Assembly (NCBI GenBank): GCA_965248545.1
Contig: OZ252110.1
Location: forward strand, 3,906,001 to 3,970,000
Reading direction: 5' to 3'
Source: Alteromonas_E sp965248545
GTDB lineage: Bacteria > Pseudomonadota > Gammaproteobacteria > Enterobacterales > Alteromonadaceae
DNA: 64,000 nucleotides
Numbering within the stretch: the first letter of the stretch is position 1; each line of letters opens with the position of its first letter. A program made the translations under genes and the position numbers. The notes under the pieces are model-generated. The model was not told the DNA's origin. It worked only from the letters and a program-made list of their open reading frames with translations, and ran no database searches. Shown here piece after piece: positions 8,923-18,441 of the stretch.

Positions 8923-8942
8923 TCGGTACGCCTCGAATCAAA

Positions 8943-8972
8943 AAAAAGCCCGGTCATTGGACCGGGCTTTTT
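8943..8972. terminator. Bidirectional terminator between infA and clpA
   Basis: AGCCCGGTC/GACCGGGCT stem with loop ATTG, flanked by A- and T-tracts. It serves both converging genes. Confidence 0.9.
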
Positions 8973-8984
8973 CGTTTTTAGCAT

Positions 8985-11255
8985 TTAGGATGCGGTAGAC
9001 TTGGACTTTTCTGTGGCTTTGAAGCTGAAAGTAAACTTATCTGCTTTTAATCCCACTTTTACAATCCCACCGTTGCTCAGCTCACCGAACAACAGCTCAT
9101 TTGCCAACTCTTTCTTGAGTTGTTGCTGGATGACGCGCGCCATCGGACGAGCTCCCATCGCTTTGTCGTAACCGAGCTCAGCGAGGTGCGCGCGAGCGGC
9201 ATTCGAAACCTCAAGAGAAACTCCCTTCGCATCGAGTTGCGCCTGTAATTCAATAATGAACTTATCCACGACCTGCAAGATTACGTCAGTATCCAGATGG
9301 TTAAACCAAATAATACCGTCTAAGCGATTACGAAACTCTGGCGAGAACACTTTGTTGATTTCACTCAGCGCATCATGGCTATGGTCTTGCTGTTTGAAGC
9401 CAATCGATTTACGCACCGTCTCTTGAACACCGGCATTGGTCGTCATCACCAGTACCACATTACGGAAATCTACTTTGCGACCATTGTTGTCTGTTAAGGT
9501 GCCGTGATCCATAACCTGAAGCAAAATGTTGTAAATATCAGAGTGCGCTTTCTCTAGCTCGTCAAGCAACACGACTGAATACGGATTCTTGATCACAGCG
9601 TCAGTCAACAAACCGCCTTGATCAAAGCCTACATATCCTGGCGGGGCTCCAATTAGACGACTGACAGAATGTCGTTCCATGTACTCAGACATGTCGAATC
9701 TAACTAACTCGACGCCCATAATTTTCGCTAGCTGCTGGGTCACTTCTGTTTTGCCCACACCGGTAGGTCCTGCAAATAAGAAGCTGCCAATTGGTTTCTG
9801 TTCGTTACCCAGTCCGGACCGAGATAAATGAATCGCGTCGGTTAGTGTTTCGATTGCATCATCTTGCCCAAACACCACCATCTTGAGGTTACGACCAAGG
9901 TTTTTAAGGACCTCTTTATCAGAAGCAGACACAGATTTTTCAGGGATTCGTGCAATTTTTGCAATGACATGTTCAATATCACCCACACCAATCGTCTTTT
10001 TGCGTTTGGACTGGGGTAACAAGCGCTGACTTGCGCCCGCTTCGTCCATTACATCGATTGCCTTATCCGGCAAATGACGTTCATTAATGTATTTAGCCGA
10101 CAGTTCAGAAGCCGCTTGCAAAGCTTTATTAGTGAAACGCACATTATGGTGCTCTTCGTAACGCGACTTCAGCCCCAACAAAATTTTGGTCGTATCGGCA
10201 ACGGTTGGCTCAACAACATCAACTTTTTGGAAGCGACGTGCCAATGCCCTATCCTTTTCAAAGATGCCTTGGTATTCCTGATACGTAGTTGAGCCAATAC
10301 AGCGAAGTTCACCACTGCTTAACTTAGGCTTGAGCAAATTCGACGCATCCATCACCCCACCGGACGCCGCACCAGCGCCGATGATGGTGTGTATTTCATC
10401 AATAAACAAAATCGCATGTTTGTCTTTGCTCAACTCTTTGAGGATCGCTTTCAAACGCTTCTCGAAATCACCACGGTACTTGGTTCCGGCTAGTAAGCCG
10501 CCCAAATCCAATGAGTAAACGGTGCTCTCAGCAATCACGTCCGGTACTTGCTGATTGACGATTCGATACGCCAAGCCTTCAGCAATTGCGGTCTTACCAA
10601 CCCCTGCCTCACCAACCAAAAGTGGGTTGTTTTTGCGACGGCGACACAGAATCTGTATCGAACGTTCAAGCTCAGAATCGCGTCCGATAAGCGGGTCAAT
10701 TTTGCCATCTTTAGCCTGAACATTTAGGTTTGTGGCAAATTTGTCTAGTGCCGACTGATTCGCTTCGCCGTCTGTGCTTTCATCTGCAGAGTCTGCACTG
10801 GTAGCACTATCTTCATCATTCTTGCTAACGCCGTGACTAATGAAATTCACGACGTCTAAACGCGTAACATCGGCTTTTTTCAAAATATACACGGCTTGCG
10901 ATTCTTGCTCAGAGAAAATGGCCACTAACACATTGGCGCCAGTTACCTCTTCTTTACCTGAGGATTGAACGTGAAAAACTGCGCGCTGTAGTACGCGCTG
11001 AAATCCTAACGTAGGCTGAGTTTCGCGCTCATTGTCAGCATCTTCTACGATTAATGGTGTTGTGTCTTTTACGAACTCGGTGAGTTCGGCCCGAATCACG
11101 TCGATATCGGCACCACATGCCTTGAGTGCCTCTTGTGCTGCTGGATTATCCATCAGTGACAACAACAGATGCTCTACCGTCATAAATTCATGACGATGTT
11201 CTCTGGCAAATACAAACGCCGAATTAAGCGTTTGTTCTAGATCTTTATTTAACAT
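8985..11255 (-). CDS. clpA: ClpA, ATP-dependent unfoldase of ClpAP
   Basis: A 756-residue AAA+ unfoldase (E. coli 758). It has the N-terminal Clp_N double repeat (about 1-140), a first AAA module with Walker A GEAGVGKT and a second with GPTGVGKT near residue 500. The tyrosine pore loop GYVG and C-terminal ClpB-D2-small domain follow. ClpA feeds N-degron and ssrA-tagged substrates to ClpP. The Clp_N part binds ClpS, whose gene lies 18 bases upstream but is interrupted by TGA. The clpP gene is not in this window. Confidence 0.97.
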   Translation of the reverse strand: MLNKDLEQTLNSAFVFAREHRHEFMTVEHLLLSLMDNPAAQEALKACGADIDVIRAELTEFVKDTTPLIVEDADNERETQPTLGFQRVLQRAVFHVQSSGKEEVTGANVLVAIFSEQESQAVYILKKADVTRLDVVNFISHGVSKNDEDSATSADSADESTDGEANQSALDKFATNLNVQAKDGKIDPLIGRDSELERSIQILCRRRKNNPLLVGEAGVGKTAIAEGLAYRIVNQQVPDVIAESTVYSLDLGGLLAGTKYRGDFEKRLKAILKELSKDKHAILFIDEIHTIIGAGAASGGVMDASNLLKPKLSSGELRCIGSTTYQEYQGIFEKDRALARRFQKVDVVEPTVADTTKILLGLKSRYEEHHNVRFTNKALQAASELSAKYINERHLPDKAIDVMDEAGASQRLLPQSKRKKTIGVGDIEHVIAKIARIPEKSVSASDKEVLKNLGRNLKMVVFGQDDAIETLTDAIHLSRSGLGNEQKPIGSFLFAGPTGVGKTEVTQQLAKIMGVELVRFDMSEYMERHSVSRLIGAPPGYVGFDQGGLLTDAVIKNPYSVVLLDELEKAHSDIYNILLQVMDHGTLTDNNGRKVDFRNVVLVMTTNAGVQETVRKSIGFKQQDHSHDALSEINKVFSPEFRNRLDGIIWFNHLDTDVILQVVDKFIIELQAQLDAKGVSLEVSNAARAHLAELGYDKAMGARPMARVIQQQLKKELANELLFGELSNGGIVKVGLKADKFTFSFKATEKSKSTAS

Positions 11256-11273
11256 ACTTCCCCCAATACAAAC

Positions 11274-11594
11274 TTACGCTGGCTCCATCGAGCACATCAA
11301 TGGGTGTTGGTGTTTTCGTGCATACTGATTAACTTGCATGACTTTGGTTTCGGCGATCTCAGCTGTATAAACACCACATACAGCGCGGCCACGATAATGC
11401 ACGGTTAACATTAACTGATTGGCTTTTTCAGTATCCATGTTAAAAAACTTTCACAACACTTCAACGACAAAATCCATCGGCGTATAGTCATCATTATTCA
11501 GCATTACCTTATACATCGGCGGCGGTTGCGCTTTTTTGCGTACTTCCTCCAGATGTTTCTGCTTATCTATACTTATCGTGTTGTCTTTACTCAT
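11274..11594 (-). pseudogene. clpS: clpS with an in-frame TGA at codon 48
   Basis: Reading ATG 11594 to TAA 11274-11276 gives 106 codons, exactly the E. coli ClpS length, with one TGA at 11451-11453 (codon 48). This position is Gln in E. coli ClpS (VLQKFF). The flanking sequence is well conserved: PPPMYKVMLNNDDYTPMDFVVEVL before it and KFFNMDTEKANQLMLTVHYRG after it. There is no other stop or frameshift. The N-degron pocket residues (NDD, the second helix His of VHYRG) are kept. It may be a fresh nonsense mutation, a base error or UGA readthrough. The adaptor would otherwise deliver N-degron substrates to ClpA. Confidence 0.85.
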
Positions 11595-11835
11595 AGTTTA
11601 ATAATAGCTACAGAATTAAAAATTACAGAAACAAAACCGTCGACTGACAGGTTTTTTATTTATACCCAATAAAACAGGGCTTGGCTCAGTGTTTTTTTGC
11701 GCTTTTGCCTTGACATATTGTGGTTAAAATATCTACAGTTTATGTTGAGGTGATGTGAAGTGACGCACATTCCCTCTCTCTACTCATTGTGGGGGCTAAA
11801 AACTTGGAGTTCAAGGATTAAGAGGAAGTAGAAGT
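11595..11835 (+). promoter_or_regulatory. clpS-cspD divergent intergenic region with candidate cspD promoter
   Basis: The 241-base gap holds a consensus -35 TTGACA at 11710-11715 and a possible -10 TACAGT at 11734-11739 (18-bp spacing). A roughly 95-base leader precedes cspD. AGAGGAAG precedes the cspD ATG. In E. coli cspD is induced on entry to stationary phase; no regulator site is recognised here. Confidence 0.5.
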
Positions 11836-12054
11836 ATGGCAGTTGGTAAGGTTAAGTGGTTTAACAACGCGAAAGGGTTCGGATTCATCGTTCCTGAAGA
11901 TGGTGGCGAAGATATTTTTGCGCACTATTCCACTATCCAAATGGAAGGCTATCGTTCACTCAAAGCAGGCCAAGAGGTAACTTTCGATGTTCAAGAGGGT
12001 CCGAAAGGCTTACACGCTGAGAATATAGATTTCCCAGACAACGCAGAGCGATAA
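11836..12054 (+). CDS. cspD: Cold-shock-domain protein CspD
   Basis: A 72-residue OB-fold protein with WFNNAKGFGFI (RNP1) and DIFAHYSTI (RNP2). The AHYSTIQMEGYRSLKAGQ segment is typical of CspD rather than CspA. CspD in E. coli binds single-stranded DNA and inhibits replication in stationary phase. The cspD-clpS-clpA arrangement is conserved with E. coli. Confidence 0.93.
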   Translation: MAVGKVKWFNNAKGFGFIVPEDGGEDIFAHYSTIQMEGYRSLKAGQEVTFDVQEGPKGLHAENIDFPDNAER

Positions 12055-12061
12055 ACAAATT

Positions 12062-12091
12062 AAAAAAAGCCCGGTCATTACCGGGCTTTTT
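12062..12091. terminator. Terminator after cspD
   Basis: GCCCGGT/ACCGGGC stem with flanking A- and T-tracts. A second hairpin without T-tract (GGTGAG/CTCACC, 12132-12150) lies just beyond, near the convergent icd end. Confidence 0.88.
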
Positions 12092-12162
12092 ACTATTTAG
12101 CGTTAGGTTATAACGAATCAGTCTATTGGTAGGTGAGCATAACACTCACCCGCCTAACTGAA

Positions 12163-14391
12163 TTACAAAGACGCAAGAGCGCCTCGCAGCGTTGCACTCG
12201 GAGCCATTGCTGCACTGACTTTGTCTTCGTCAGGCATGTAGTAGCCGCCGATATCCATTGGGTTGCCTTGCGTCGCGTCAATTTCCGCAACGATTTTCTC
12301 TTCATTTTCGGACAACTGCTTGGCTAATTCAGAAAACTTGGCCGCAAGGTCGGCATTTTCCGTTTGCGCAGCCATCGCTTCAGCCCAATACATGGCGAGA
12401 TAAAAATGACTACCGCGGTTATCTAACTGACCTGCACGGCGCAACGGTGACTTGCCATTGTTAAGTAGCTTTTCAGTTGCCTGATCAAGTGCTGTAGCGA
12501 GTAGCTTAGCATTGGCATTGTCGTTCTTAAGTGCCAAATCTTCCAACGATACCGCTAATGCCAAAAACTCCCCTAGCGAATCCCAACGCAGATGGCCTTC
12601 TTCGACAAACTGCTGTACGTGTTTAGGAGCAGAACCCCCTGCGCCGGTTTCAAACAATCCACCGCCGGCCATTAATGGCACAATTGACAGCATCTTAGCA
12701 CTGGTACCAAGCTCAAGAATTGGGAACAAGTCGGTCAAATAATCACGCAAGACGTTGCCAGTGACTGAAATCGTGTCTAGGCCGCGGATCGCGCGTTCCA
12801 TGCTGTAACGGATAGCACGTACCGGAGACATAATCTGAATATCGAGCCCGTCGGTGTCGTGGTCCTGAAGGTAAGCTTCAACTTTTTTGATCAATTGGGC
12901 ATCGTGCGCACGCTCGTCGTCTAACCAGAAAACAGCAGGCATGCCGCTTTGCCGCGAACGCGTTACTGCAAGTTTGACCCAGTCGCGGATTGGTGCATCT
13001 TTAGCCTGACACATACGCCAGATATCACCCGTCTCAACGTGATGCTCAATCAGAACCGTTTCATCTTGGTCGATAATTCGAACCGTGCCATCGGCTTCCA
13101 TTTCAAACGTTTTATCGTGCGAGCCATACTCTTCAGCTTTTTGAGCCATCAATCCAACATTAGGGATTGTGCCCATAGTAGTTGGATCAAATGCACCATG
13201 CGTTTTGCAGAAATTGATAACTTCTTGATAAATTGTCGCGTAAGTACTCTCAGGAATGACCGCTTTAGTGTCCTTCGGCTTCCCATCTGGTCCCCACATT
13301 TGTCCTGAGTTACGGATCATTGCAGGCATAGACGCGTCAACAATGACGTCACTTGGCACGTGAAGGTTTGAAATACCTTTGTCCGAGTTAACCATTGCAA
13401 GCAGTGGACGGTCTGCATAACAAGCGTTGATGTCACGCTGAATTTCAGAACGCTGAGATTCAGGTAACGAGGCGATTTTGTCGTAAACACTGCCTAGACC
13501 ATTGTTAGGGTTAACACCTAATTCATCAAACAATTCACCGTACTTCTCAAACAAATCTTTGTAGAAAACTTTTACACAGTGACCAAATACGATCGGGTGC
13601 GAAACCTTCATCATCGTTGCTTTAACATGCAAGGAGAATAAAACGCCTGTCTCGCGGGCGTCTTCAATCTGCTCCTCGAAGAATGAGCAGAGCGCGTTTT
13701 TGCTCATAAACATGCCATCGATGACTTCGCCAGCAAGCAAATCTACACGCGGTTTTAATATTGTTTTAGTACCGTCTTTAGCTTCAAACTCGATGCGAAC
13801 GTGACCCGCTTTCTCAACTGTTGTTGATTTTTCACCCGAGTAAAAATCACCACCGCGCATGTGCGCTACGTGTGTCTGTGACGCTTGACTCCATGCGCCC
13901 ATTGAATGTGGGTGTTTTTTTGCATAGTTCTTAACGGCTGTCGGTGCTCGACGATCGGAATTACCCTCACGTAACACAGGGTTCACGGCGCTGCCTAGTA
14001 CCTTGCCGTAACGGTCTTTGATAGATTGTTGCTCGTCATTTTCCGGCTCTTCTGGGAAATCCGGTACCGCATAGCCTTTCGCCTGAAGCTCTGCAATAGC
14101 CGCTTTTAGTTGCGGAATCGAAGCACTGATATTAGGCAGCTTGATAATATTCGTTTCTGGAAATTGTGTGAGTCCACCTAATTCACTCAACGCGTCCGAA
14201 ATACGTTGAGATTCCTCTAAAAACTCAGGGAAGTTTGCCAAAATCCGACCGGCTAACGAGATATCGCTAAGCTCTACATCAACGTCTGCAGTACCTGCAA
14301 ACGCCCTGATAATCGGCAGCAATGAATACGTCGCCAATAGCGGCGCTTCATCGGTTTTGGTGTAAATGATTTTAGACTTCGATGTCGTCAT
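12163..14391 (-). CDS. icd: Monomeric NADP-dependent isocitrate dehydrogenase
   Basis: A 742-residue enzyme of the monomeric IDH type (about 740 residues in Vibrio and Azotobacter), unrelated in sequence length to the dimeric E. coli Icd. It oxidises isocitrate to 2-oxoglutarate in the TCA cycle. Recognisable parts are IIYTKTDEAPLLATYSLLPI near the start, DISLAGRILANFPE, and the C-terminal NRGSHFYLAMYWAEA. I start at ATG 14391 because AGAGG lies six bases upstream and the N-terminus then matches homologues; an in-frame ATG at 14409 adds six residues. It is divergent from rluE, as icd is in E. coli. Confidence 0.94.
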   Translation of the reverse strand: MTTSKSKIIYTKTDEAPLLATYSLLPIIRAFAGTADVDVELSDISLAGRILANFPEFLEESQRISDALSELGGLTQFPETNIIKLPNISASIPQLKAAIAELQAKGYAVPDFPEEPENDEQQSIKDRYGKVLGSAVNPVLREGNSDRRAPTAVKNYAKKHPHSMGAWSQASQTHVAHMRGGDFYSGEKSTTVEKAGHVRIEFEAKDGTKTILKPRVDLLAGEVIDGMFMSKNALCSFFEEQIEDARETGVLFSLHVKATMMKVSHPIVFGHCVKVFYKDLFEKYGELFDELGVNPNNGLGSVYDKIASLPESQRSEIQRDINACYADRPLLAMVNSDKGISNLHVPSDVIVDASMPAMIRNSGQMWGPDGKPKDTKAVIPESTYATIYQEVINFCKTHGAFDPTTMGTIPNVGLMAQKAEEYGSHDKTFEMEADGTVRIIDQDETVLIEHHVETGDIWRMCQAKDAPIRDWVKLAVTRSRQSGMPAVFWLDDERAHDAQLIKKVEAYLQDHDTDGLDIQIMSPVRAIRYSMERAIRGLDTISVTGNVLRDYLTDLFPILELGTSAKMLSIVPLMAGGGLFETGAGGSAPKHVQQFVEEGHLRWDSLGEFLALAVSLEDLALKNDNANAKLLATALDQATEKLLNNGKSPLRRAGQLDNRGSHFYLAMYWAEAMAAQTENADLAAKFSELAKQLSENEEKIVAEIDATQGNPMDIGGYYMPDEDKVSAAMAPSATLRGALASL

Positions 14392-14589
14392 TCTGAACCT
14401 CTTCAGCATGGCTCTTTGAGCCGGTTAGATAGGATAGGCATAAACACGTGATTGTATATGGGTATTCGGAAATTATACAAGTCATACCATTGTCTTAGAT
14501 ATTAAAAACGTAAACTTAACGACTACCTAGTGATGGGATAGGCGCGTAAAATCACGTATGATTACGTCGCCCAACCGTTAGTGATCACC

Positions 14590-15156
14590 ATGCGAACGAA
14601 AAACCCCAAAGACCGCTGTGTCGTTTTGTTAAACAAGCCTTTTGACGTCCTTTCTCAATTCACCGATGATCAAGGACGCAAAACGCTCAAAGACTTCGTC
14701 CCAATTCCGAATGTTTATGCTGCCGGGCGACTCGACCGAGACTCTGAAGGGTTATTGCTGCTGACCAATGATGGAAAATTGCAGCACAAACTCAGTCATC
14801 CTAAAGCAAAAACCAGCAAAACCTACTGGGCACAGGTCGAAGGGACCCCAGCAGAGAGTGATTTGCGCGCCTTTGCCACAGGGCTAGAATTAAAAGACGG
14901 TATGACCGCGCCGGCAAAGATTAAAGCCATCGAAGAGCCGATTAATCTTTGGCCAAGAACGCCACCGATTCGAGAGCGAAAAAACATTCCCACCACTTGG
15001 TTAGAAATCACCCTGACCGAGGGCAGAAATCGACAAGTCCGCAGAATGACAGCCCACATTGGATATCCAACGCTGCGTTTGATTCGCTATCGAATTGGTA
15101 GTTGGACAATCGACGGTTTAACCAGTGGAGAATATCGTCAAATACTGCTCAAGTAG
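14590..15156 (+). CDS. rluE: 23S rRNA pseudouridine(2457) synthase RluE
   Basis: An RsuA/RluE-family pseudouridine synthase of 188 residues. The catalytic aspartate lies in AGRLDRDSEGLLLL. Other family segments are QFTDDQGRKTLKDFVP, LWPRTPPIRERKNIPTTWLEI and EGRNRQVRRMTAHIG. The family lacks an S4 domain, as here. ATG 14590 is assumed; GTG at 14581 in the same frame is possible and neither has a good ribosome-binding site. Position beside icd is conserved with E. coli. Confidence 0.92.
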   Translation: MRTKNPKDRCVVLLNKPFDVLSQFTDDQGRKTLKDFVPIPNVYAAGRLDRDSEGLLLLTNDGKLQHKLSHPKAKTSKTYWAQVEGTPAESDLRAFATGLELKDGMTAPAKIKAIEEPINLWPRTPPIRERKNIPTTWLEITLTEGRNRQVRRMTAHIGYPTLRLIRYRIGSWTIDGLTSGEYRQILLK

Positions 15157-15219
15157 TATCGAATTTAGACGCGCTATCTGTTAGAATCCGCGCCTTTATT
15201 TTTGTCCACTTCGGAAGTT

Positions 15220-16362
15220 ATGAGCACGATTGAGTTACCCATTTCCATTCCCTCCCCTGATGTCGCTGATCCATCGAGTAAAAAAGTGATCGTTGGTATG
15301 TCGGGTGGCGTTGATTCTTCAGTTTCCGCTTACGTCTTGAAGCAACAAGGTTTTCAAGTCGAAGGTGTGTTTATGAAGAACTGGGAAGAAGATGACAATG
15401 ACGAATACTGTGCCGCTGCTGAAGACCTTGCCGATGCGCAGCAAGTCGCCGATACGTTAGGCATAGAATTGCACACGATTAACTTCGCCGCAGAGTATTG
15501 GGACAATGTGTTCGAGTATTTCCTCGCCGAATACAAATCTGGGCGTACACCAAATCCCGACATCATGTGCAACAAAGAAATTAAGTTCAAAGCGTTTCTT
15601 GAGTTTGCCGCAGAGGATCTCGGGGCTGATTACATTGCGACCGGTCACTATGTTAGGCGCCGCGAGGTCGATGGTCGTTTTCAGTTACTTCGCGGGTTAG
15701 ATGACAACAAAGACCAAAGCTATTTCTTATACACATTAAGCCATGAGCACGTGGCTAAGACGTTATTTCCAATCGGAGATATCGAAAAGCCGGTCGTCCG
15801 ACAAATTGCTGCGGCTCTGGGACTCATTACCCACGATAAAAAAGACAGTACGGGTATTTGTTTCATCGGCGAACGCAAGTTTAAGGATTTCTTGAGTCAA
15901 TATTTACCTGCGCAGCCAGGACCGATCGTCAGTGCTGAGGGAGAGCAGTTGGGTGAGCACCAAGGGCTCATGTATCACACTCTGGGTCAGCGCAAAGGCT
16001 TGCATATTGGTGGGCTAAGAGATCATGGCGACGATCCTTGGTATGTCGTTGATAAAGACGTTGCGAACAACACATTGATAGTCGGCCAAGGCGCCAATCA
16101 TCCGAGATTGTTTTCCAATGGCTTAATCGCTAATCAATTGCACTGGGTCGACCGAAAACAACATCAAAACTCTTTACGTGTAACGGTTAAAACTCGCTAC
16201 CGACAGCAAGATATTGCGGCAAGTGTCGAATTTGAAAATGACGATTGCGCTAAAATCATATTCGATGAACCACAAAAAGCAGTTACTCCAGGCCAGTCTG
16301 TCGTGATCTACCAAGGCGACACCTGCTTGGGTGGCGGAATTATTGAGAGTTACATTCGTTAA
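15220..16362 (+). CDS. mnmA: tRNA 2-thiouridylase MnmA
   Basis: A 380-residue ATP-pyrophosphatase-type enzyme that thiolates U34 of tRNA for Glu, Gln and Lys. The PP-loop is SGGVDSS. The two catalytic cysteines are C117 (PDIMCNKEIKF) and C214 (TGICFIGERKF). The start is taken as ATG 15220 with GGAAG immediately upstream; an in-frame TTG at 15202 is less likely. The stop codon touches the hflD start (TAA then ATG), indicating one operon. Confidence 0.95.
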   Translation: MSTIELPISIPSPDVADPSSKKVIVGMSGGVDSSVSAYVLKQQGFQVEGVFMKNWEEDDNDEYCAAAEDLADAQQVADTLGIELHTINFAAEYWDNVFEYFLAEYKSGRTPNPDIMCNKEIKFKAFLEFAAEDLGADYIATGHYVRRREVDGRFQLLRGLDDNKDQSYFLYTLSHEHVAKTLFPIGDIEKPVVRQIAAALGLITHDKKDSTGICFIGERKFKDFLSQYLPAQPGPIVSAEGEQLGEHQGLMYHTLGQRKGLHIGGLRDHGDDPWYVVDKDVANNTLIVGQGANHPRLFSNGLIANQLHWVDRKQHQNSLRVTVKTRYRQQDIAASVEFENDDCAKIIFDEPQKAVTPGQSVVIYQGDTCLGGGIIESYIR

Positions 16363-16989
16363 ATGTTAGCCCCTGAAATAGAACAACAACTAGCACTTGC
16401 AGGCGTTTGCCAGGCAGCCACACTAGTCCAGCGCATCGCACGTACTGGTGAATTTGATGCTAAAGCGACTGAAGCTAGCTTATCCAGTATTTTAGTCACC
16501 AACCCTGAAAACCCTCAGCAGGTTTTTGGTGCTTTAGGTAACCTTTCCATTGGTTTTGAAGCCTTGTTGGGTCAGTTACACAACAAGACTGACAATAAAG
16601 ATGCCGAACTGACTCGATACATCGCCAGTATTCTCGGTCTAGAGCGTAAGTTGGCTAAGCACCCACGCGCCATGCAGCAGCTTGCCGAGCGGATTACCCA
16701 TGTCCAGCGCCAGCTAGACCACGTGGATTTCGACAACCATCAAATTATCGCATCACTGGCGAGTATTTATACCGACGTTGTTAGTCCCTTAGCACCGCGC
16801 ATTCAAGTGGCGGGACAACAGCAATACCTGAATCAACCGATCAATCAACAGCGTGTCAGAGCGCTGCTGCTTGCCGGTGTTCGTGCTGCGGTAATGTGGC
16901 GGCAGATGGGTGGCAAACGCCGCAACATTCTGTTCAAACGTAAATCGATAATTGCAGCGGCACAACAAGCCTTACGATTAATTAACTAA
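16363..16989 (+). CDS. hflD: High-frequency lysogenization protein HflD
   Basis: A 208-residue, mostly helical protein of the HflD family, whose gene lies between mnmA and purB in E. coli as well. It has the family's QVFGALGNLSIGFEALLGQL and QRVRALLLAGVRAAVMWRQMGGKR segments. In E. coli HflD is membrane associated and binds lambda CII. It starts directly after the mnmA stop. Confidence 0.92.
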   Translation: MLAPEIEQQLALAGVCQAATLVQRIARTGEFDAKATEASLSSILVTNPENPQQVFGALGNLSIGFEALLGQLHNKTDNKDAELTRYIASILGLERKLAKHPRAMQQLAERITHVQRQLDHVDFDNHQIIASLASIYTDVVSPLAPRIQVAGQQQYLNQPINQQRVRALLLAGVRAAVMWRQMGGKRRNILFKRKSIIAAAQQALRLIN

Positions 16990-17002
16990 AGCGGAGACCA
17001 CA

Positions 17003-18376
17003 TTGGAACTTTCAACCCTTACGGCCATTTCCCCGATTGACGGACGTTACGCAAGTAAAACTAGCGCACTGCAAAGCGTATTCAGTGAGTTTGGATTGCT
17101 TAAATACCGCGTTGTTGTCGAAGTTCGCTGGTTACAGATGTTGTCTTCTCTCACTAGCATTGCAGAAGTTCCAGCATTCTCTGCGAGCGCAAATGCGCAT
17201 TTAGATGCTATCGTAGCGAACTTTTCAGTTGATAATGCTCAGCGTATCAAAGAAATCGAGCGCACAACTAATCACGATGTCAAAGCCGTTGAATACTTTT
17301 TAAAGGAGCAAGTCGAAGAAGTCGCTGAACTGGCGGCAGTGAGTGAATTTATACACTTTGCTTGTACCTCAGAAGACATCAATAACCTCTCTCACGCGTT
17401 AATGTTGAACGAAGCCCGAGAGCAGGTCTTGCTACCTGTACTCGATCAGATTATCGGTCAAATGAATGAATTGAGCGTTTCGCTTACGCGCGTGCCAATG
17501 ATGGCAAGAACACACGGTCAACCCGCTTCTCCAACGACCATGGGTAAAGAATTCGCCAATGTAGTACAACGCTTAAGTCGACAGCGCAAGCAGATTGCTG
17601 AAGTCAGTATCTTGGGTAAAATCAACGGTGCCGTTGGCAACTACAACGCGCACTTGTCAGCCTACCCTGACGTTGATTGGCACCAGGTTTCAGAACAGTT
17701 TGTTACTAGCTTGGGCATCACGTGGAACCCATACACAACACAGATAGAACCGCATGATTATATTGCTGAACTATTCGACGCTATTGCGCGATTCAATACT
17801 ATCTTGTTGGACTTCGACCGCGATGTCTGGGGTTACATTGCGCTTGGCCATTTCAAGCAAAAAACCGTTGCCGGAGAAATTGGCTCCTCCACAATGCCGC
17901 ATAAAGTTAACCCGATAGACTTCGAAAACTCTGAAGGTAACTTAGGGCTGGCGAACGCGATGTTTGCTCATTTGGCAGCAAAGCTTCCAGTCTCTCGCTG
18001 GCAACGCGACCTAACAGACTCAACAGTTCTACGCAATTTAGGTGTTGGCTTGGGCTACTCAATGATCGCCTATCAAGCGACATTAAAAGGAATGAGTAAA
18101 CTAGAGGTCAATGTTGACTCTCTAGCCGCGGAATTAGATGACAACTGGGAGTTACTCGCAGAGCCGATCCAAACGGTTATGCGTCGATACGGAATCGAAA
18201 AACCGTATGAAAAGTTAAAAGAGCTTACACGCGGGAAAAAAGTAAACGCGCAGATCATGGCTGAATTTATTGATAATTTGGATTTGCCAGAACAGGCTAA
18301 GGTCGAGTTAAAAGCGTTGACCCCAGCCAATTACATTGGTGACGCAATCCGTCTTACGGAACAGTTACCGAAGTAA
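17003..18376 (+). CDS. purB: Adenylosuccinate lyase
   Basis: A 457-residue fumarase/aspartase-superfamily enzyme with two reactions in purine synthesis (SAICAR and adenylosuccinate cleavage). The signature SSTMPHKVNPIDFE is present, as are TSEDINNLSHAL and MARTHGQPASPTTMG. Translation starts at TTG 17003: GGAG lies six bases upstream and the resulting N-terminus (xELSTLTAISPIDGRY) aligns with E. coli MELSSLTAVSPVDGRY. No ATG fits. Confidence 0.96.
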   Translation: MELSTLTAISPIDGRYASKTSALQSVFSEFGLLKYRVVVEVRWLQMLSSLTSIAEVPAFSASANAHLDAIVANFSVDNAQRIKEIERTTNHDVKAVEYFLKEQVEEVAELAAVSEFIHFACTSEDINNLSHALMLNEAREQVLLPVLDQIIGQMNELSVSLTRVPMMARTHGQPASPTTMGKEFANVVQRLSRQRKQIAEVSILGKINGAVGNYNAHLSAYPDVDWHQVSEQFVTSLGITWNPYTTQIEPHDYIAELFDAIARFNTILLDFDRDVWGYIALGHFKQKTVAGEIGSSTMPHKVNPIDFENSEGNLGLANAMFAHLAAKLPVSRWQRDLTDSTVLRNLGVGLGYSMIAYQATLKGMSKLEVNVDSLAAELDDNWELLAEPIQTVMRRYGIEKPYEKLKELTRGKKVNAQIMAEFIDNLDLPEQAKVELKALTPANYIGDAIRLTEQLPK

Positions 18377-18441
18377 ACACTCAGCCCTATACTGACGACT
18401 AACAGTGACATGGAGGTCACTGTGTAAATCAGGAAGCGATC

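Noticed and set aside
11274..11594. UGA reassigned to an amino acid genome-wide
   Set aside because: All other genes in the window have no in-frame TGA, and several use TGA as a stop (for example aat and cspD-neighbouring genes), so reassignment is unlikely.
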